Source: Typhlomys cinereus
Lineage: Eukaryota > Chordata > Mammalia > Rodentia > Platacanthomyidae
NCBI GenBank assembly: GCA_023101885.1
Contig: JALPQD010000516.1
Span: forward strand, 957,491 to 1,021,490
Direction: 5' to 3'
DNA length: 64,000 nt
The notes beneath the pieces are model-generated. The model was not told the DNA's origin. It saw nothing but the letters and a program-made list of their open reading frames with translations, and did not search any database. Made by a program: the position numbers and the translations under genes. Positions 47,055-58,521 of this stretch are shown in pieces. The stretch's first letter is position 1. Each line of letters starts with the position of its first letter.

Positions 47055-47423
47055 TGCTAGTTGGATACAGGCGTTAGCAGTTAAGGCAACCCTGCAAGAG
47101 AACGTCTAATTGTGTGGGAAGACCCAGCCCACAGCGTGTGTGTGTGGGGGTCCTTCCCTGGGATAAGACGGAGGGAGCTGGTGCAATAGGTTGGCACACT
47201 GTGGCATTCTTGGACCGACTTGCAGTGTGCCAAGTGAGGTTTACCTCTCTCGGCCATCCCTGTGAATAGTGGGTGTGGCTAGTTCCCTTGGCTCCTGGTG
47301 TGGGTGTGAACCCTCCTGCCAAGCTAGATTATAAAACTGTAGCGAGTATGATGAGCCCAGAATAAAACTCCTTGTTCCCCCAAGCTGTTTGGATCTATAG
47401 GTCATGTATAGGCAACTACGACA
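47055..47423 (+). mobile_element. MaLR solo LTR, older copy
   Basis: Starts TGCTAGTTGGATACAGG and ends AACTACGACA, with GGAAGACCCAGCCCACAG, GTGTGGCTAGTTCCCTTGGC, CCTCCTGCCAAGCTAG and AATAAAACTCCTTGTTCCCC between. No clear target-site duplication remains. Confidence 0.8.
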
Positions 47424-48144
47424 GTGTTCTCGTGCATGGACACCATGACCCCCCTTCATTCTGGTCCCTCCTATAGTCCTCCAACTCTCTGATCAACACC
47501 CTTGTGGGTTTCAGTCATGGCAGCCGTGACACAGCATGTCCCTCTTGGTGTGTGGCACTGTTCCCATCTGTGTGGTTAGACGGCTGCACCTCAGCTTGGG
47601 GTTCAGAAGGGAGCTTGCAGGAATGTGCTGCCAGACCGTTGGGGTGAGCCGAGGGATGACGTCAACAAAGTCACCCTCAATCTCCAGGAAGACAATTTAG
47701 ATGGTGGGCGATCTCCAGGTGGGAGAACTTTGTGATACACCATTTGTTGAACTGATCCAATCAATCAAACTCAGGTAAGCAGCCCAGGGGCTGTGCGTGG
47801 TTCTTCACCAGGGGTTACACTTCACGGTTCTCAGTGTCTCCTGTGACCTCCAGGGACAAAGCTCTTCTCACTCTAGCCTTCCAGCCCCCCCCCCCAGGCT
47901 CTTCCCAGCACCCCTGACCAGGCTTCCAATCCTAGCCACCCTATTTTCTCCTCTTGGCACGACCAGCATGGATCCTGCAGGTCGGTCGGTTCCCATCAGT
48001 CCACAGCCTTGCTCTTCCCATTCCCACACTCACCGCACTGGAGGGAGAAGCAGCGCACGCGGCACCACGGGATCCATCGCATAGCACGCCAACAGGGACG
48101 CAGGCCGTTCACAGACAGCTGCGGTCCCCTGGTCCCTCAGCATG
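47424..48144. other. Unique sequence, no gene seen
   Basis: Short frames only. A run of ten or more C at about 47886-47898. Confidence 0.5.
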
Positions 48145-48573
48145 TGCTGCAGTCCACTGCATGGCTGCTGATAAATGACCATCAAACGGCTTAAGGGAAC
48201 AAGGGGTTTATTTTCTCTTAAAATTACTGGTTACGGTTCTCAGTCCAGCTTGATGGGAGAGCTCACGCCAACACCAGGGCCAAGGGAACTGGCCACACCA
48301 TCTCTACGTACGTAATGGCTGAGAGAGGGACGAGCCTTACTTGCAGACCAGCATGTCCGGCCAAGTGTACACAAGGATGCCAACTTCCAGTTCTCTATAT
48401 TTTATTCACCTGTCCAGGGCCTAGTCCCACCCACCATGGGCTGGGCTTTCCCCATCAGCTAGACAATCTCCTGCAGGTCTGCTCTGGGCTTAACTCAACC
48501 ACTAATTCTCCACGAATGTGTCCAGAGTTCAAACCCTTAACTGTCAAGTTGATACCTGTGCCTAACTATGATA
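48145..48573 (-). mobile_element. MaLR solo LTR, antisense
   Basis: Antisense of the same LTR family as 58889: CATGGCTGCTGATAAATGAC, GGGTTTATTTTCTC (AATAAA region), CCCACCCACCATGGGCTGGG, TCAGCTAGACAATCTCCTGC and GTCAAGTTGATACCTGTG. The flanks GCATG (48140-48144) and GCACG (48574-48578) match at 4 of 5 positions. Confidence 0.9.
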
Positions 48574-49795
48574 GCACGGCTGCAGAGAGAGTCGATACCA
48601 AGGGACGCTCTGCCTGCACCTGCGGCAGGAAGCAGAGACTCCCCTTCCAGCCACGGCTGCTGTGCTAAGTGTCCTTTAAGCTGGACACACGCAATCTCAC
48701 TCATCTCCATGACAGTTCTGAGGGGACGCGGCAGTGACGGCTGCTCTCGGGACATGCTCTGCTCTCTCAGTCATTTGCAGTTGCAAGCGGCGCTATCGGT
48801 GGTCTGGGCTTCTCTCAGCAGCGAGGGCCACACCCAGCAGGTCCTGAGAAGAAGGAGCAGGAGGAGGAGAGGGATGAGGAAGGCATCTGGCCTCTCCTGC
48901 GCCCTTCCGTCTCCCTGTCTGGGGATTAAAAGGCAATTCCCAGTCACAAGTACAATTCCTGTTATCACTTTTCACATTTCCATCCATCTATTTTGCAGAA
49001 AATCATCCTCAAGTACCTTGTTGAAGAATTCCATTATAAGACATAAAAAGAAATAAACTACATTTTAAGGAGACATAGTCCTTCCCTTCCTCCCCCCCCC
49101 CCCCGCCGATCCCTCCAGGCAATGGAAAGAAAATCACCTCCCGTGTTCTCTTTCTCTGATAAATTCTGCTGTATGGCTTCATTGCTGCCTGGGTCAAGAA
49201 GTGGTCCTCTCGTAAGACTTGAATGATTTCTCCCCTCCTGAGAAGTATGAGGCTGGTTACAAAGCAATCTGAATATCCAAGACCCTTCCTTACGCCCAGC
49301 TTGATTCATCCATCAAATGGTCAATGGGATTACAGTTTTTAATTGAGGGTCACGTGGTCCGGAACTAAAGCTTCGCTTTGGTTACACTGACTTACAAACT
49401 AAAAATACTGATGGCTTTTTTTTTATTTATAAACAATCTCACAAACAGTTCCTTTTATAGAAGAAAATAAACATGATTTAAATGTTACCCATAATCTATA
49501 AATTCTAAATTGGATGAAATCCCAGAAGTTAGTGGCAAATGGTATCAGTCCGTGGATGTAACGTTAATAGTAAATGTGCCACGTCTCCACACAGCGCTGC
49601 AGAGTCTGCGATCGTGGCTTTTCATTCCTTCTCCATGACAACCATATCTGATATGCACTGTGTGTCTCACTGTTATTGATAGTAGAAGTGAGACCATAAA
49701 TTTTAAGGAACTTACCACAAATCGAGGCTGGAAAATGAGCAAGTAAAAGTGCTGTTCACTGTATTAGACGTTTAAACTTCCTGCCTGTTTTGCTA
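48574..49795. other. Unique sequence, no gene seen
   Basis: A 162-codon plus-strand frame begins at the LTR edge (48568-49056) with no domain. A C run lies at about 49091-49104. Confidence 0.5.
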
Positions 49796-50208
49796 AGGCC
49801 TTTTCCTCCTTTCCTCGTTCCTCCCTCCCTCCTCTCCTCTCCCACCCGCCCTTCCCCTTCCTTTCTCTCCCTCCCCTTGCTTTCCGTCCCCTCCCTCTCC
49901 TCTCCTCCCTTCCCCTTCCCTTCCCTTCCCCTTACCCTCTCTTCCCTTCCCCTTTTCCTCCCCTCCACTCCCCTCCCCTTCCCTCCCTTCCCCTTCCCTC
50001 CCTTCCCCTTCCCTTTTCCTCCCCTTCCCTTCCCTTCCCTTCCCTTCCCTTCCCTTCCCTTCCATTTTCCTTTTTCTCTTTTTTCCCTTTTTTCCCCTTT
50101 CCCCCTTTTTCCCTACTCTTTCCCTTCCCACCCTTCCCTTCCCTTCCTTTGCATCTCTATATCTTTCTCCTGCCTTCCCTCCATCTCTTTCCCTCCCTTT
50201 CTCTCCCC
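49796..50208. repeat. Polypyrimidine tract (CCTTC/TTCCC), about 410 bp
   Basis: CCCTT and TTCCC units, with a perfect CCTTC run at about 50025-50062. Both strands are free of stops, which gives artefact frames of about 140 codons. Confidence 0.95.
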
Positions 50209-50218
50209 CCACATCTGA

Positions 50219-50335
50219 GTCTCTTAGTAACTCTGTGAAATAGGAACCCCTGTTATCATTATTAACGTAAATTAATTTTCAGGTATACTAAAATGCACGA
50301 GGTCATAATCCTAAAGTTGGCATACTGCAGTAATG
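50219..50335 (-). mobile_element. Possible MIR remnant, antisense
   Basis: CTCTTAGTAACTCTGTGAAA, TAGGAACCCCTGTTATCATT and GAGGTCATAATCCTAAAG weakly follow antisense MIR. Confidence 0.35.
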
Positions 50336-51156
50336 GTACCCATCATGGGCATGTCCAATCCTAACAGCATTTTGGCTAGAATGTAAAGGTAGCATCCATT
50401 TAATTGGTCTGAGACACACTCAACACATGCACCTACATACACACACACAATAATGCACACACCTATACACCCTCCATGTATATGAGGTGAGTGACACATA
50501 GAGACACCTCATCACATATGATTGTATAAATTTGGATTTATAGTAGCTATCAGTGAATTTAAAGGGCCCAAGGGTATGAGACCATTATTTATAAAACTTT
50601 CAAAAATTTCCCTGCCCAAATATTGCACAAATGCTGACTTGACCTCCCAAATCTGCTTTTAGGGAAGGAAGGATGCACAGGAGTGGGAGAGGCCGACCTC
50701 CGGCAGGACGAGGAGTTGCCCACTGGGCTCCCTCTGACCCCCCATCACAAAGGTATCGACCCCCATGTTGAATGAAGCGCGTTTGTTTTTTGTTCCGTAT
50801 GTGGATTTTTCCATTTTGAGATCATGGGCCGCCGCATCCATGGAACCCCGCCTCCAGTTCTGTTTTGTCTGGCAAAGACCCCCCCCCATCCTTCTAGTTC
50901 CCTTTCAGCTCACATTAAAAATCTGCAAGGAGGGATGGAAGCCAAGAGACGTGGTTAGGCTTCACGAAGGATGTTTTTAATACACCCCCTCCTTAATTTT
51001 TGTTTTCCAAAAACAATTCCCACTAAATCCAATCAAGCTGAGGATTTAATCACTTGCGCCCAGCTCTTCTTACACTTCTGACACCAAGAAGATCCAAGGG
51101 GCACATGGACGGAGGCGGATGCCACCAGACGACTTCTCTTACTTAGCTTTAGGTTT
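50336..51156. other. Unique sequence, no gene seen
   Basis: No convincing frame or repeat. Confidence 0.5.
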
Positions 51157-51516
51157 TGTGTGATTTACTTTTCTGGGCTATGAGAAAATACTCTGCCCAA
51201 AGTAACTGAAGAGAAGAGAGAGTGGCTTATTCTGTGTCACAGTGCCACAGGAGCCGAGTCCATCAAGGTGGGAAGGCACAGCGGCAGGAGCAGAAAGCTG
51301 GGACGTTGCACCCACGCTGTGGAATCAGGCAGAGAACAGGAAGTGGGGCTGGACTACACAACCTCATGACCTCCCCACCCCCAGTGACATACGTCCTCCA
51401 GCAAGGCTCCACCTCCCAAAGTCTCCGCAGCCTTCTGGGACATTCCCGCCCACTGGGGACCAAGTGTTGAAGCTCATAAACCTATGCAGGGCATTTGTAT
51501 TCAACCAAAGGGGTTC
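51157..51516 (-). mobile_element. MaLR LTR, antisense
   Basis: GGCTATGAGAAAATACTCTG, AGAGTGGCTTATTCTGTGTC, GCACAGCGGCAGGAGCAGAA, CCTCCAGCAAGGCTCCACCT, CCCACTGGGGACCAAGTGTT and AACCTATGCAGGGCATTTGT are in the order of the 44688 and 58522 LTRs. Confidence 0.8.
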
Positions 51517-51633
51517 TTCAGAACTCAGGCACTAGATGACGGCCATTGAAACGCATTTGTTACTTCCAGCTCCCAAGAGCTGTGTGAAGAATCTCTAGGT
51601 TCATCCAGGAGGAAGATGGGGCAGGAAGGAAGC

Positions 51634-52056
51634 TGTCATAGTCAGCCTACATGGTTGCTGATAAATGACCATCAAATGGCTTAAGGGAACAATGAATTTA
51701 TTTTCTTACTGATAGTCCCATTACAGTCTGCAGTCCAGTTTGACAGGAGAGCACGTACCAACACCAGGCCGAGGGAACTGGCTACATCATCTCTATGTAA
51801 TGGCTGTAAGGGATGATCCTTACTTGCCAGACCAGCATGTCTGGCCAAGTGTACTCAAGGATACCGACTTCCTCACCCACCCTCAGCATTTTATTCATCT
51901 GTTCAGGACCTAGTCCCACCCACCATGGGCTGGGTCTTCCCCATCAGCTAGACAATCTCCTGCAGGTTTGCTCTGGGCTTAACTTAACCATTAATTCTCT
52001 ACAAATATGCCCAGAACTCAAACCCTCAACTGTCGAGTTGACACCTGTATTCAACA
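51634..52056 (-). mobile_element. MaLR solo LTR, antisense, perfect target-site duplication
   Basis: The element starts TGTCATAGTCAGCCTACATG and ends CACCTGTATTCAACA on the plus strand. The flanks 51629-51633 and 52057-52061 are both GAAGC. Internally it matches 48145-48573 closely. Confidence 0.95.
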
Positions 52057-52061
52057 GAAGC

Positions 52062-52311
52062 CAAGGCCAAAGCTGTGTTGTGCTTTGGGAAGGAACGAGC
52101 GCGACACTGCTAATACACAGGTGGGCGTGAGATCTGCTGACTGATACTTCAGTGGGCTCTGGGGTGCGGGCTGTCTCCCCACGGCTGGCCACGGGGCCTG
52201 AGGTGATCCAGGTGGAGCTTCCTCCCGAGCTCCAAGAGGCAGAGAGAGAGGCCATCAGCCTTGGGGCACTTGGTGGCCCTCTGCTCAGAGCAGATCTGAA
52301 CCTTGTTAAGA
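52062..52311. other. Unique sequence, nothing recognised
   Basis: No gene or repeat seen. Confidence 0.5.
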
Positions 52312-52319
52312 CTTGTCTA

Positions 52320-52567
52320 GGGCTGGGGAGATGGCTCAGGTGTTCAAGTCATTGCCTCGAAAGCAAAAGGGCATGAGTTCGGATCCCCTGAAAGCATGTG
52401 AAAATGCCAAGCACGTGCGGTGGTGCCTTGTAATTCCAGCCCTAGAAGGCAGAGTCTTGGAAAACCCAGAGCAAAGCAGTAAGAAGGACGAGTAGCCCAG
52501 GGTGATTTCCAGTGTCAACCTTGGGCCTCCACAGACATAGACACTCAAACTCCATCACACACACACA

Positions 52568-52611
<44 letters not shown>
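52320..52611 (+). mobile_element. tRNA-derived SINE, older subfamily, 8-bp target-site duplication
   Basis: Head GGCTGGGGAGATGGCTCAGG, B box GAGTTCGGATCCCC, body GGAAAACCCAGAGCAAAGCA and CAACCTTGGGCCTCCACAGA, then a CA repeat (52555-52609) with no A tail. CTTGTCTA flanks it at 52312-52319 and 52612-52619. Confidence 0.9.
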
Positions 52612-52825
52612 CTTGTCTAACCCTAAAAAGCCACTCTCACCCCTAGCAACAAGATCCAGCTGCCATAACATCAAGAACACAGAAAAAAAAAAAGAAAATG
52701 TAGTAAGTTCACAGTTTAGCAACAAAGGCGAGTGAAGGTGCATCTGTTTTCTCTTGCTATAATCAACGAGCACAGATTTAGAGCTTTCATTGTCTTACTG
52801 TAACCATCCAGGCAAAGATATGCTT

Positions 52826-53040
52826 AAAAGCTCGGGCCAGCGACACGGCTCAGTGGGTAGATGTACTTGCCGTGCAGCCTGATGAATGAGTTGAAGCCTT
52901 GGAAGCTATGTGGTGGAAGGAGAGAACTGACTCTTGCCAGTCATTCTCTGACCGTCACACGTGCACATGCATGCACAGACACACACACACCGTATGGGCA
53001 CATGCACACACGTGCGCGCTCACTCATGCACCACATTATA
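52826..53040 (+). mobile_element. B3-like SINE
   Basis: Head GGGCCAGCGACACGGCTCAG, TGTACTTGCCGTGCAGCCTG, GTGGTGGAAGGAGAGAACTG, TCATTCTCTGACCGTCACAC and a CACACA-rich 3' end. Confidence 0.85.
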
Positions 53041-53045
53041 AATAC

Positions 53046-53550
53046 ATTTTTTTGTAAGAGCAAAAGGATGGGAGGAGCAATGATTTGCAAGATACTCCAC
53101 ACAAGTTAGGGCCGAAACAATCATAATTGGACTTTGCATTCCCGGCGCAATGTCCAACACACTATTGACCTCACAAAGTCTAGCATCTGCTATAGGCACC
53201 AAGATCCTTGGAGGCAAGGGATTGACAGCCATAGTAGTGTTCCTATGCTTAAGGGGAACATGGGAAAGGGAAATGCCACTGGGTCCTTGTACGTCACCGT
53301 AGAGGAGGGCCCAGAGGAGAGTCAGGCATGCACAATAAAGGATTCTCGGAGAATGGAGGCAGGAGGCACTGGGGGATGGGGAGGTAGGGGTGAGAGGTAG
53401 GGGTGAGGGGAAGGGGAGCAGGGAGTTCGGGGGGAGGAGGAGGGAGGGAGGGAGGGAGGGAGGGAACTGGTGTACCTATTAAGTTTGTATGAGCGGAAAT
53501 AATAACAAAAATGTATAAAAAATACAATTAAAGTGGAAAAAAATAAATAA
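53046..53550 (+). mobile_element. L1 3' end, 5'-truncated, with A-rich tail
   Basis: Starts within the 3' UTR at TTTGTAAGAGCAAAAGGATG and parallels 45886-46336 to the end, including the G-rich tract (53360-53468), CTATTAAGTTTGTATGAGCG and an A-rich tail. Short 5'-truncated insertions are normal for L1. Confidence 0.85.
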
Positions 53551-53804
53551 TTTTTTTTTTATTTATTCAATTGTGTGTGTGTGTGTGTGTGTGACCATGG
53601 GCGAATTAAGGAACCACCATGGACCACCTCTACCTCCTCCTTGTTTACTCTGCCTGGGGATTCACAGGCTCCGCCCTACCAGGACCAGAAACGCAGGCAG
53701 CCCCCGCTTCCGCCTGGCATCTATACGTGGGGTCTAGGATCCGAACTCAGGACCTTCTGCCTGCAAGGCAGAGGCTTAACCCCTGAGCCACCTCTTCAGC
53801 CCGT
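53551..53804 (-). mobile_element. tRNA-derived SINE, younger subfamily, next to the L1 end
   Basis: The antisense tail T10 (53551-53560) and TG repeat (53572-53593) are followed by CCTCCTTGTTTACTCTGCCT, CCGCCCTACCAGGACCAGAA, GGATCCGAACTCAGGACC and the head GAGCCACCTCTTCAGCCC. CACATTATAAATAACATTTT at 53805 matches the sequence left of the L1 (53032), so the pair of elements is flanked by one target-site duplication. Confidence 0.9.
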
Positions 53805-53842
53805 CACATTATAAATAACATTTTTAAAAATTAAGGCAGAGA

Positions 53843-54150
53843 GGGCTGGATAGATGGCCCAGAGGTTAAGACTTGACTCGCAAACAGAAGGTCCCGCATG
53901 AAAACACCAGGAGGAAATGGCAGCAGTTTACACTTCTGGTCTGGTAGAATCCCAGAGCGAAGCAAAAAGGAAGTAGAAGCAATCCAGGATGATTCCTGAA
54001 GTCACCTTTGGGCCTCCACAGGGACATAAAGTGCTTTCTCTCTGTCTCTCTCTCTCTCTGTCTCTCTCTTTCTCTCTCTCTCTCACACACATGCACACAC
54101 ATACACACACACATGCATGTGTGCACACACAAAATAAATAAAATTTTAAA
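53843..54150 (+). mobile_element. tRNA-derived SINE, older subfamily, CT and CA tail
   Basis: Head GAGGGCTGGATAGATGGCCC, body GGAGGAAATGGCAGCAGTTT, AATCCCAGAGCGAAGCAAAA, CTTTGGGCCTCCACAGGGAC, then CT (54035-54083), CA (54084-54130) and AAATAAATAAAATTTT. Confidence 0.85.
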
Positions 54151-54716
54151 AAACTAAGAAAGTCGTGCCCTCCCGTCCTTGGCCCTTCTCCTCCTGAACC
54201 AACGGACCGCGGGGCACCGCAGTTACCTCGGAATCTCCTTCTAGGAGGCGGGCAAGGCCGAAGCGCTAGAATAGCCTGCAGGGAAATTTGTCTCCCAGGG
54301 AGAGATTCACACAATTCTCACAACTCGACAGACCACCTTGCAGGAGCGATGGAAACCTACATACGGATGGGCGGGTGCCGGGCGGAAGCGCACTGAGCAG
54401 GACGGCTTAGTTATGCCGAGCTCTGGTCCTCTGCCCGCGTCTAAACATCATCCACATCATGATGCAGATTGTCAGACTCCTTCTTCCTCTTCCCCATGTG
54501 GCTGCACAGGACAAATCTCCTTTCCCTGTTTTTCACTCTTACTTGTCTCCTCGCTGCTCAGGGCCACCAGGGCACAGGCCGTGACCTTAGGAACTCAGGG
54601 GCATGCCAAGGCCACGGGGCAGGGACAGGACGCTTTGGGCATGAACCCCCAAAGCTCAGCTCCATTGGGCGGCTGTGGAGTAGTAAGCCAGCGTGTTAAT
54701 CTCCTGCAAGGGTCTG
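54151..54716. other. Unique sequence, no gene seen
   Basis: A 134-codon plus-strand frame (54338-54742) has no recognisable domain. Confidence 0.5.
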
Positions 54717-55050
54717 TGTCATGGTTTGGGTGTCGGGGTTAATGCTCGGGAAAGTCTTGGCTCCGGCAGGAGGTGGAGCCTTGCTGGAGGAAGGGACGTC
54801 ACAGGGGGCGGGCCTTGAGGCTTGGTGGTCCAGTTCTGCTTCCTCCTGCAGTTCGCTCTTGCTCTCTCTGCTTCCATGATAGCTGTAGGGACCGGAGCCA
54901 GCCTCTTGCTTCTGCCTCCAAGCCACACCTTCCGCTGTGAGAGTCCCACCATAGTGGACTACATCTCCCCTCTGTAGCCAAAATAAGTCCCCCTTTCTCC
55001 CCTGTGCTGTGTCTGAGTGTTGTCTCATGGCAACAGAAAGACAGAATTCA
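54717..55050 (+). mobile_element. MaLR LTR, same type as 29058
   Basis: TGTCATGGTTTGGGTGTCGG, GGAGGTGGAGCCTTGCTGGA, GGAAGGGACGTCACAGGGGG, TACATCTCCCCTCTGTAGCC, CAAAATAAGTCCCCCTTTC and TCTCATGGCAACAGAAAGAC. The 3' edge is uncertain and no target-site duplication is seen. Confidence 0.75.
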
Positions 55051-57074
55051 GCCCCTCTTGGTTGTAGAATCCAGACCATGTTTTCCTGGTGACCTTTGGT
55101 GACTTTCATCTCCCAGGTGGCCTCAAATCTTAGCTACATGGCAGCACGGATAAGAAGCTCACTCATGATTGGCTGATTGATTCTTCCTGGTCAGCAGGAC
55201 CATGTCTTTCCGACTTCTGTCTCAGGCTTTAACACCAGAGGAGTTCACTTTACAAGATCAAGCCCACCCAGCACAGTCGCCTTTGACACGAACCATGGAG
55301 AGAGACTGACTCCTTGTGCACGAGCCCTCTGCCAGGTATCAAGGTGGAGCCACGCGCGTGAAATCTCATCCAGTCCAGGCCCAGCCCACACTCAAGACTA
55401 GGTCATTCAAGGTCACGGGATAGGTTGGACCCCAGCCTACCTCAGAAGATCGAAACACTTCCGGACAGCACTTTAAAAACAAGCTGTCCGGGAAGTTTTC
55501 TTTTCAATCTAGAAGGTTTCTGTCATTGAGATGGATTCGTTTATTGGCAATCGACGTCAGTAACATGTGGTCTTCCAGCAAGGGCTGAGGATGCACCACT
55601 CTGGGGTCTGATCTGAGGACCACACACTGGCGAGGGTCTCTGGAGAGTCTCCTCGTGGTTTCCATGTGTGTGAGCATCATCCAAAGGGCTCTCCCCCCAG
55701 ATGCTGGGAGCTAAGGGGGCTCCCTAAATTCTATAGCTTCTCCAGTCTCTGGGCTTCAATACAATCATCAGACACTCAGGTAGTTTAAGGACCATGGGGC
55801 AGGAGGTAAGGGAAGAACAGGGCGTTTTCCAGTCCCGACTTCATTTGTTGGACAGAGGTTGAGACTTTTCGCCTTTCCTGCCCTCGCTGACAGCACCCAA
55901 GGCGTCACGGCTCACTGGCACAGGCATTTCAAGCCTGGTGTGTTGTTTTAGGCTATTTCTGCTAAGAAAGGATCTTGAAGGAGGAGAAGAAAGCTGCTTA
56001 CCTATTGGACATACCTACATGGCTTGTCTCAATGGCATACACGGTTCCTCTCACCCCTCCTTTGAGCCCATGCTCAAGGTCATTTCGTAACTGATCCTAA
56101 GGGTTCAGGGAAGAATATGCTAGGTTAAATCCAAAGGTTTGTTTGGTCTGATCTAAAAGGTTGGGATTAGTAACAGCCCACTTCATTGGGGTAATCAACA
56201 TAAGCTGTTTTCTTTTTTTGATAAGGGCATTATGTGTTTCTTTTTTAACTGTCCCAAAGGGCTCCCTGTTGGCATGTGGCAGAGGCCAGCAATGCTTCTG
56301 CCATCCCACCGTGACTATGATGGTCCCCGAAGCAAGTGTTCTGCCCCAAAAGCCAACAGTGCCAAGGGTTGAGGAATCTTGAACCGAATCAAGCCCTCGG
56401 GTCTCACCAGGCCATGTGACTTCCACAGAGACAAAGCTAGTCTTGCAATGCCAGAACAAGGACTGATGGGGTCCCTGCAGCCCGAGACACCCCTTTTCCT
56501 TCCTGCGTCCCTTCTGCAAGTGTGGCTCAGGGCTCCTGACACTCCCAAGGTCTGCCCCGTGCAAAATTCAAGGTGCTAGATGTAGACATTGAGACTTCCT
56601 GAGAGAAGGACATTTCCAGAAAATGCTGGGACAGGACCCAGGAGTAGGCAGCTGTCCATCATCACTTCTGGGCATGCTGACCCAGGAAGCGCCAAGCAGT
56701 TACCACATTCTGCACAGCTGCTCACCCCCCCCCCCCCCGTCAGTCTTGAGAAATCACAGTGTGCCCCGGCTTTTCGTTTTCAGGGAAATGAACTGACATA
56801 AAAGATTCTTTAAAACAGGAAGAAAATGTGATTCTCCAGAAGCAACTGGATTCAAACAAGCTTGAATCTAACCTCACCTGCTCAATGGCAAAAGAACAAG
56901 TCAATGTGTTTGGGGAGAGGGCAGAAGCCAAGGTGGAGCCAGTCCTCTGCGGTTTCCGGTCCTTTCTATCTCTGCTTCAGGGAAGGGCCACTTGTACTTC
57001 TGGCTCCGTGACTCCGGGTGTGGTTGAACAGTCCTGGACGCACACCAGCTGGGGAGGAAGACTTATCAGCAGCG
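55051..57074. other. Unique sequence, no gene seen
   Basis: The 155-codon minus-strand frame (56097-56564) is the longest here; no domain is recognised and its start has no support. A run of 14 C lies at 56726-56739. Confidence 0.45.
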
Positions 57075-57213
57075 TGTCCTTGACTGAGTTACTTCACTGT
57101 TTGCCTCAATTTCTTTGTCTGTCAAGTGGAGATAATAGCAGAGTCTATGGGTAGGGTTGGTGTGCTAATCAAGTGGATAAATATTTATAAGGTGCTTAGA
57201 ATAGCGTGGGACT
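57075..57213 (+). mobile_element. MIR
   Basis: GTCCTTGACTGAGTTACTTC, CTCAATTTCTTTGTCTGTCA, AGTGGAGATAATAGCAGAGT, TATTTATAAGGTGCTTAGAA and TAGCGTGGG follow the MIR consensus in order. Confidence 0.85.
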
Positions 57214-57960
57214 TTCAGCCAAGGTAGTCTGAATGTCTGGATTCTTTCTTTAGCTGCCCTGAGTCAACGGGGCCTTTGCTTTGATATTTACATGCAGTGA
57301 TAAACGGTCCTGGGCCACATGCTGGCTTGGAGGCCCTGCTGGAGCGGAGCCCACGCAGCGGTGTTTCCCTCACTTGGCTTTCAAGCAGTTTTCATCTGTC
57401 TGAAAGGGCGAAGCCCAGGGTGTTCCTAGAAGCCAGAAATTCCACGCTCTGGGCTGTGGCCAGGAGCACCATTTTCCTCCCATTCCATGCCTTGTGTCTC
57501 TTCTAGTTCCTGCCTCTCTTGGGCAGACAGCAATGCTGGTGTAGGGAAGGCTGAGGATGGTTCTAGAAGGAATGTGTGGATGGAGAAATCTAACATCCCC
57601 ATTAGTCCCAGGAGAGAGACCCCTGGAATGAGGAGGCGCAAGGACAAGCCGTCTGGAATGGTGGACACGCCCCCTTCTCTCCTGGCCTCACAAGCCCTGT
57701 AAGAGCCCAGGAAGGAAATGCTGCGGAGCCCTGAGGTGGTTACACTCCCTTCCGTGAGAAAAAAACATGGTTTCATGGCAACCCTGGGAAGAAAGTATGA
57801 TCATTCTTCTCGTTTGGCCTAGGCAGGGCCACCAGGACCTGGGCGGTCAGCTCTCTGCTTCTCGCCCACAACCAGAACCAGCCTAGCGCCTTGGAGACCC
57901 TCAGTGCTTCCACCTATTTCTGCAGCCTCCTAGTGGGAAGAGGCAGGAGCTTGTCAATAG
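57214..57960. other. Unique sequence, no gene seen
   Basis: Overlapping frames on both strands without recognisable domains. Confidence 0.5.
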
Positions 57961-58063
57961 GAGGAGGAGGAGGAGGAAGAGAAGGGGAAGAGGAGGAGGA
58001 AGAGAAGGGGAAGAGGAGGAGGAAGAGAAGGAGAGGGAAGAGGAGGAGGAGGAAGAGGAGGAG

Positions 58064-58098
<35 letters not shown>

Positions 58099-58273
58099 GG
58101 AGGAGGAAGAAGAGAAGGGGAAGAGGATGAAGAAGAAGAGAAGGGGAAGAGGAGGAGGAGGAAGAGGAAGAGAAGGGAGAGGAACAGGAGGAAGAAAAGG
58201 GAGGAGCAGGAGGCAGGAGGAGGATGAAGAGGAGAATGAGAGGAAGAGGAGGAGGAGAGGAGGAGGAGGAGAG
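57961..58273 (+). repeat. GAG/GAA polypurine tract, about 310 bp
   Basis: Almost pure purine (GGAGGA, GGAAGA, AGAGAAGGGG). Artefact Arg/Lys/Glu frames occur on the plus strand and Ser/Leu/Pro frames on the minus strand. Confidence 0.95.
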
Positions 58274-58521
58274 GTGCGTGCAGTTCCCTCCTGTTCTCCC
58301 ATCCTGATTCTCATTACCGCTCCCTTTCCTCTCCTAGGCACCCCTGCTCACTCTCCCAGGCGCCCCCACATACTCTCCCAGGCACCCCCGCTCACTCTCC
58401 CAGGAGCCCCTGTTCACAGCGTGGCTTCATCCTCTGCCTCGAGGCTTCCCTTGAAATCCTCACAGCACAGGGTCCAACTTGCCTTCCCAGGCGCTCACCA
58501 GGCAATGAGACCGTTGTCCCC
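58274..58521. other. Short CACTCTCCCAGG tandem and unique sequence
   Basis: CTCTCCCAGGCGCCCCC-type units recur about four times at 58330-58412, with a period of about 26. No gene. Confidence 0.6.

Noticed and set aside
56097..56564. 155-codon minus-strand frame in unique sequence
   Set aside because: No domain, no splice sites and a competing open frame on the other strand; length is compatible with chance.
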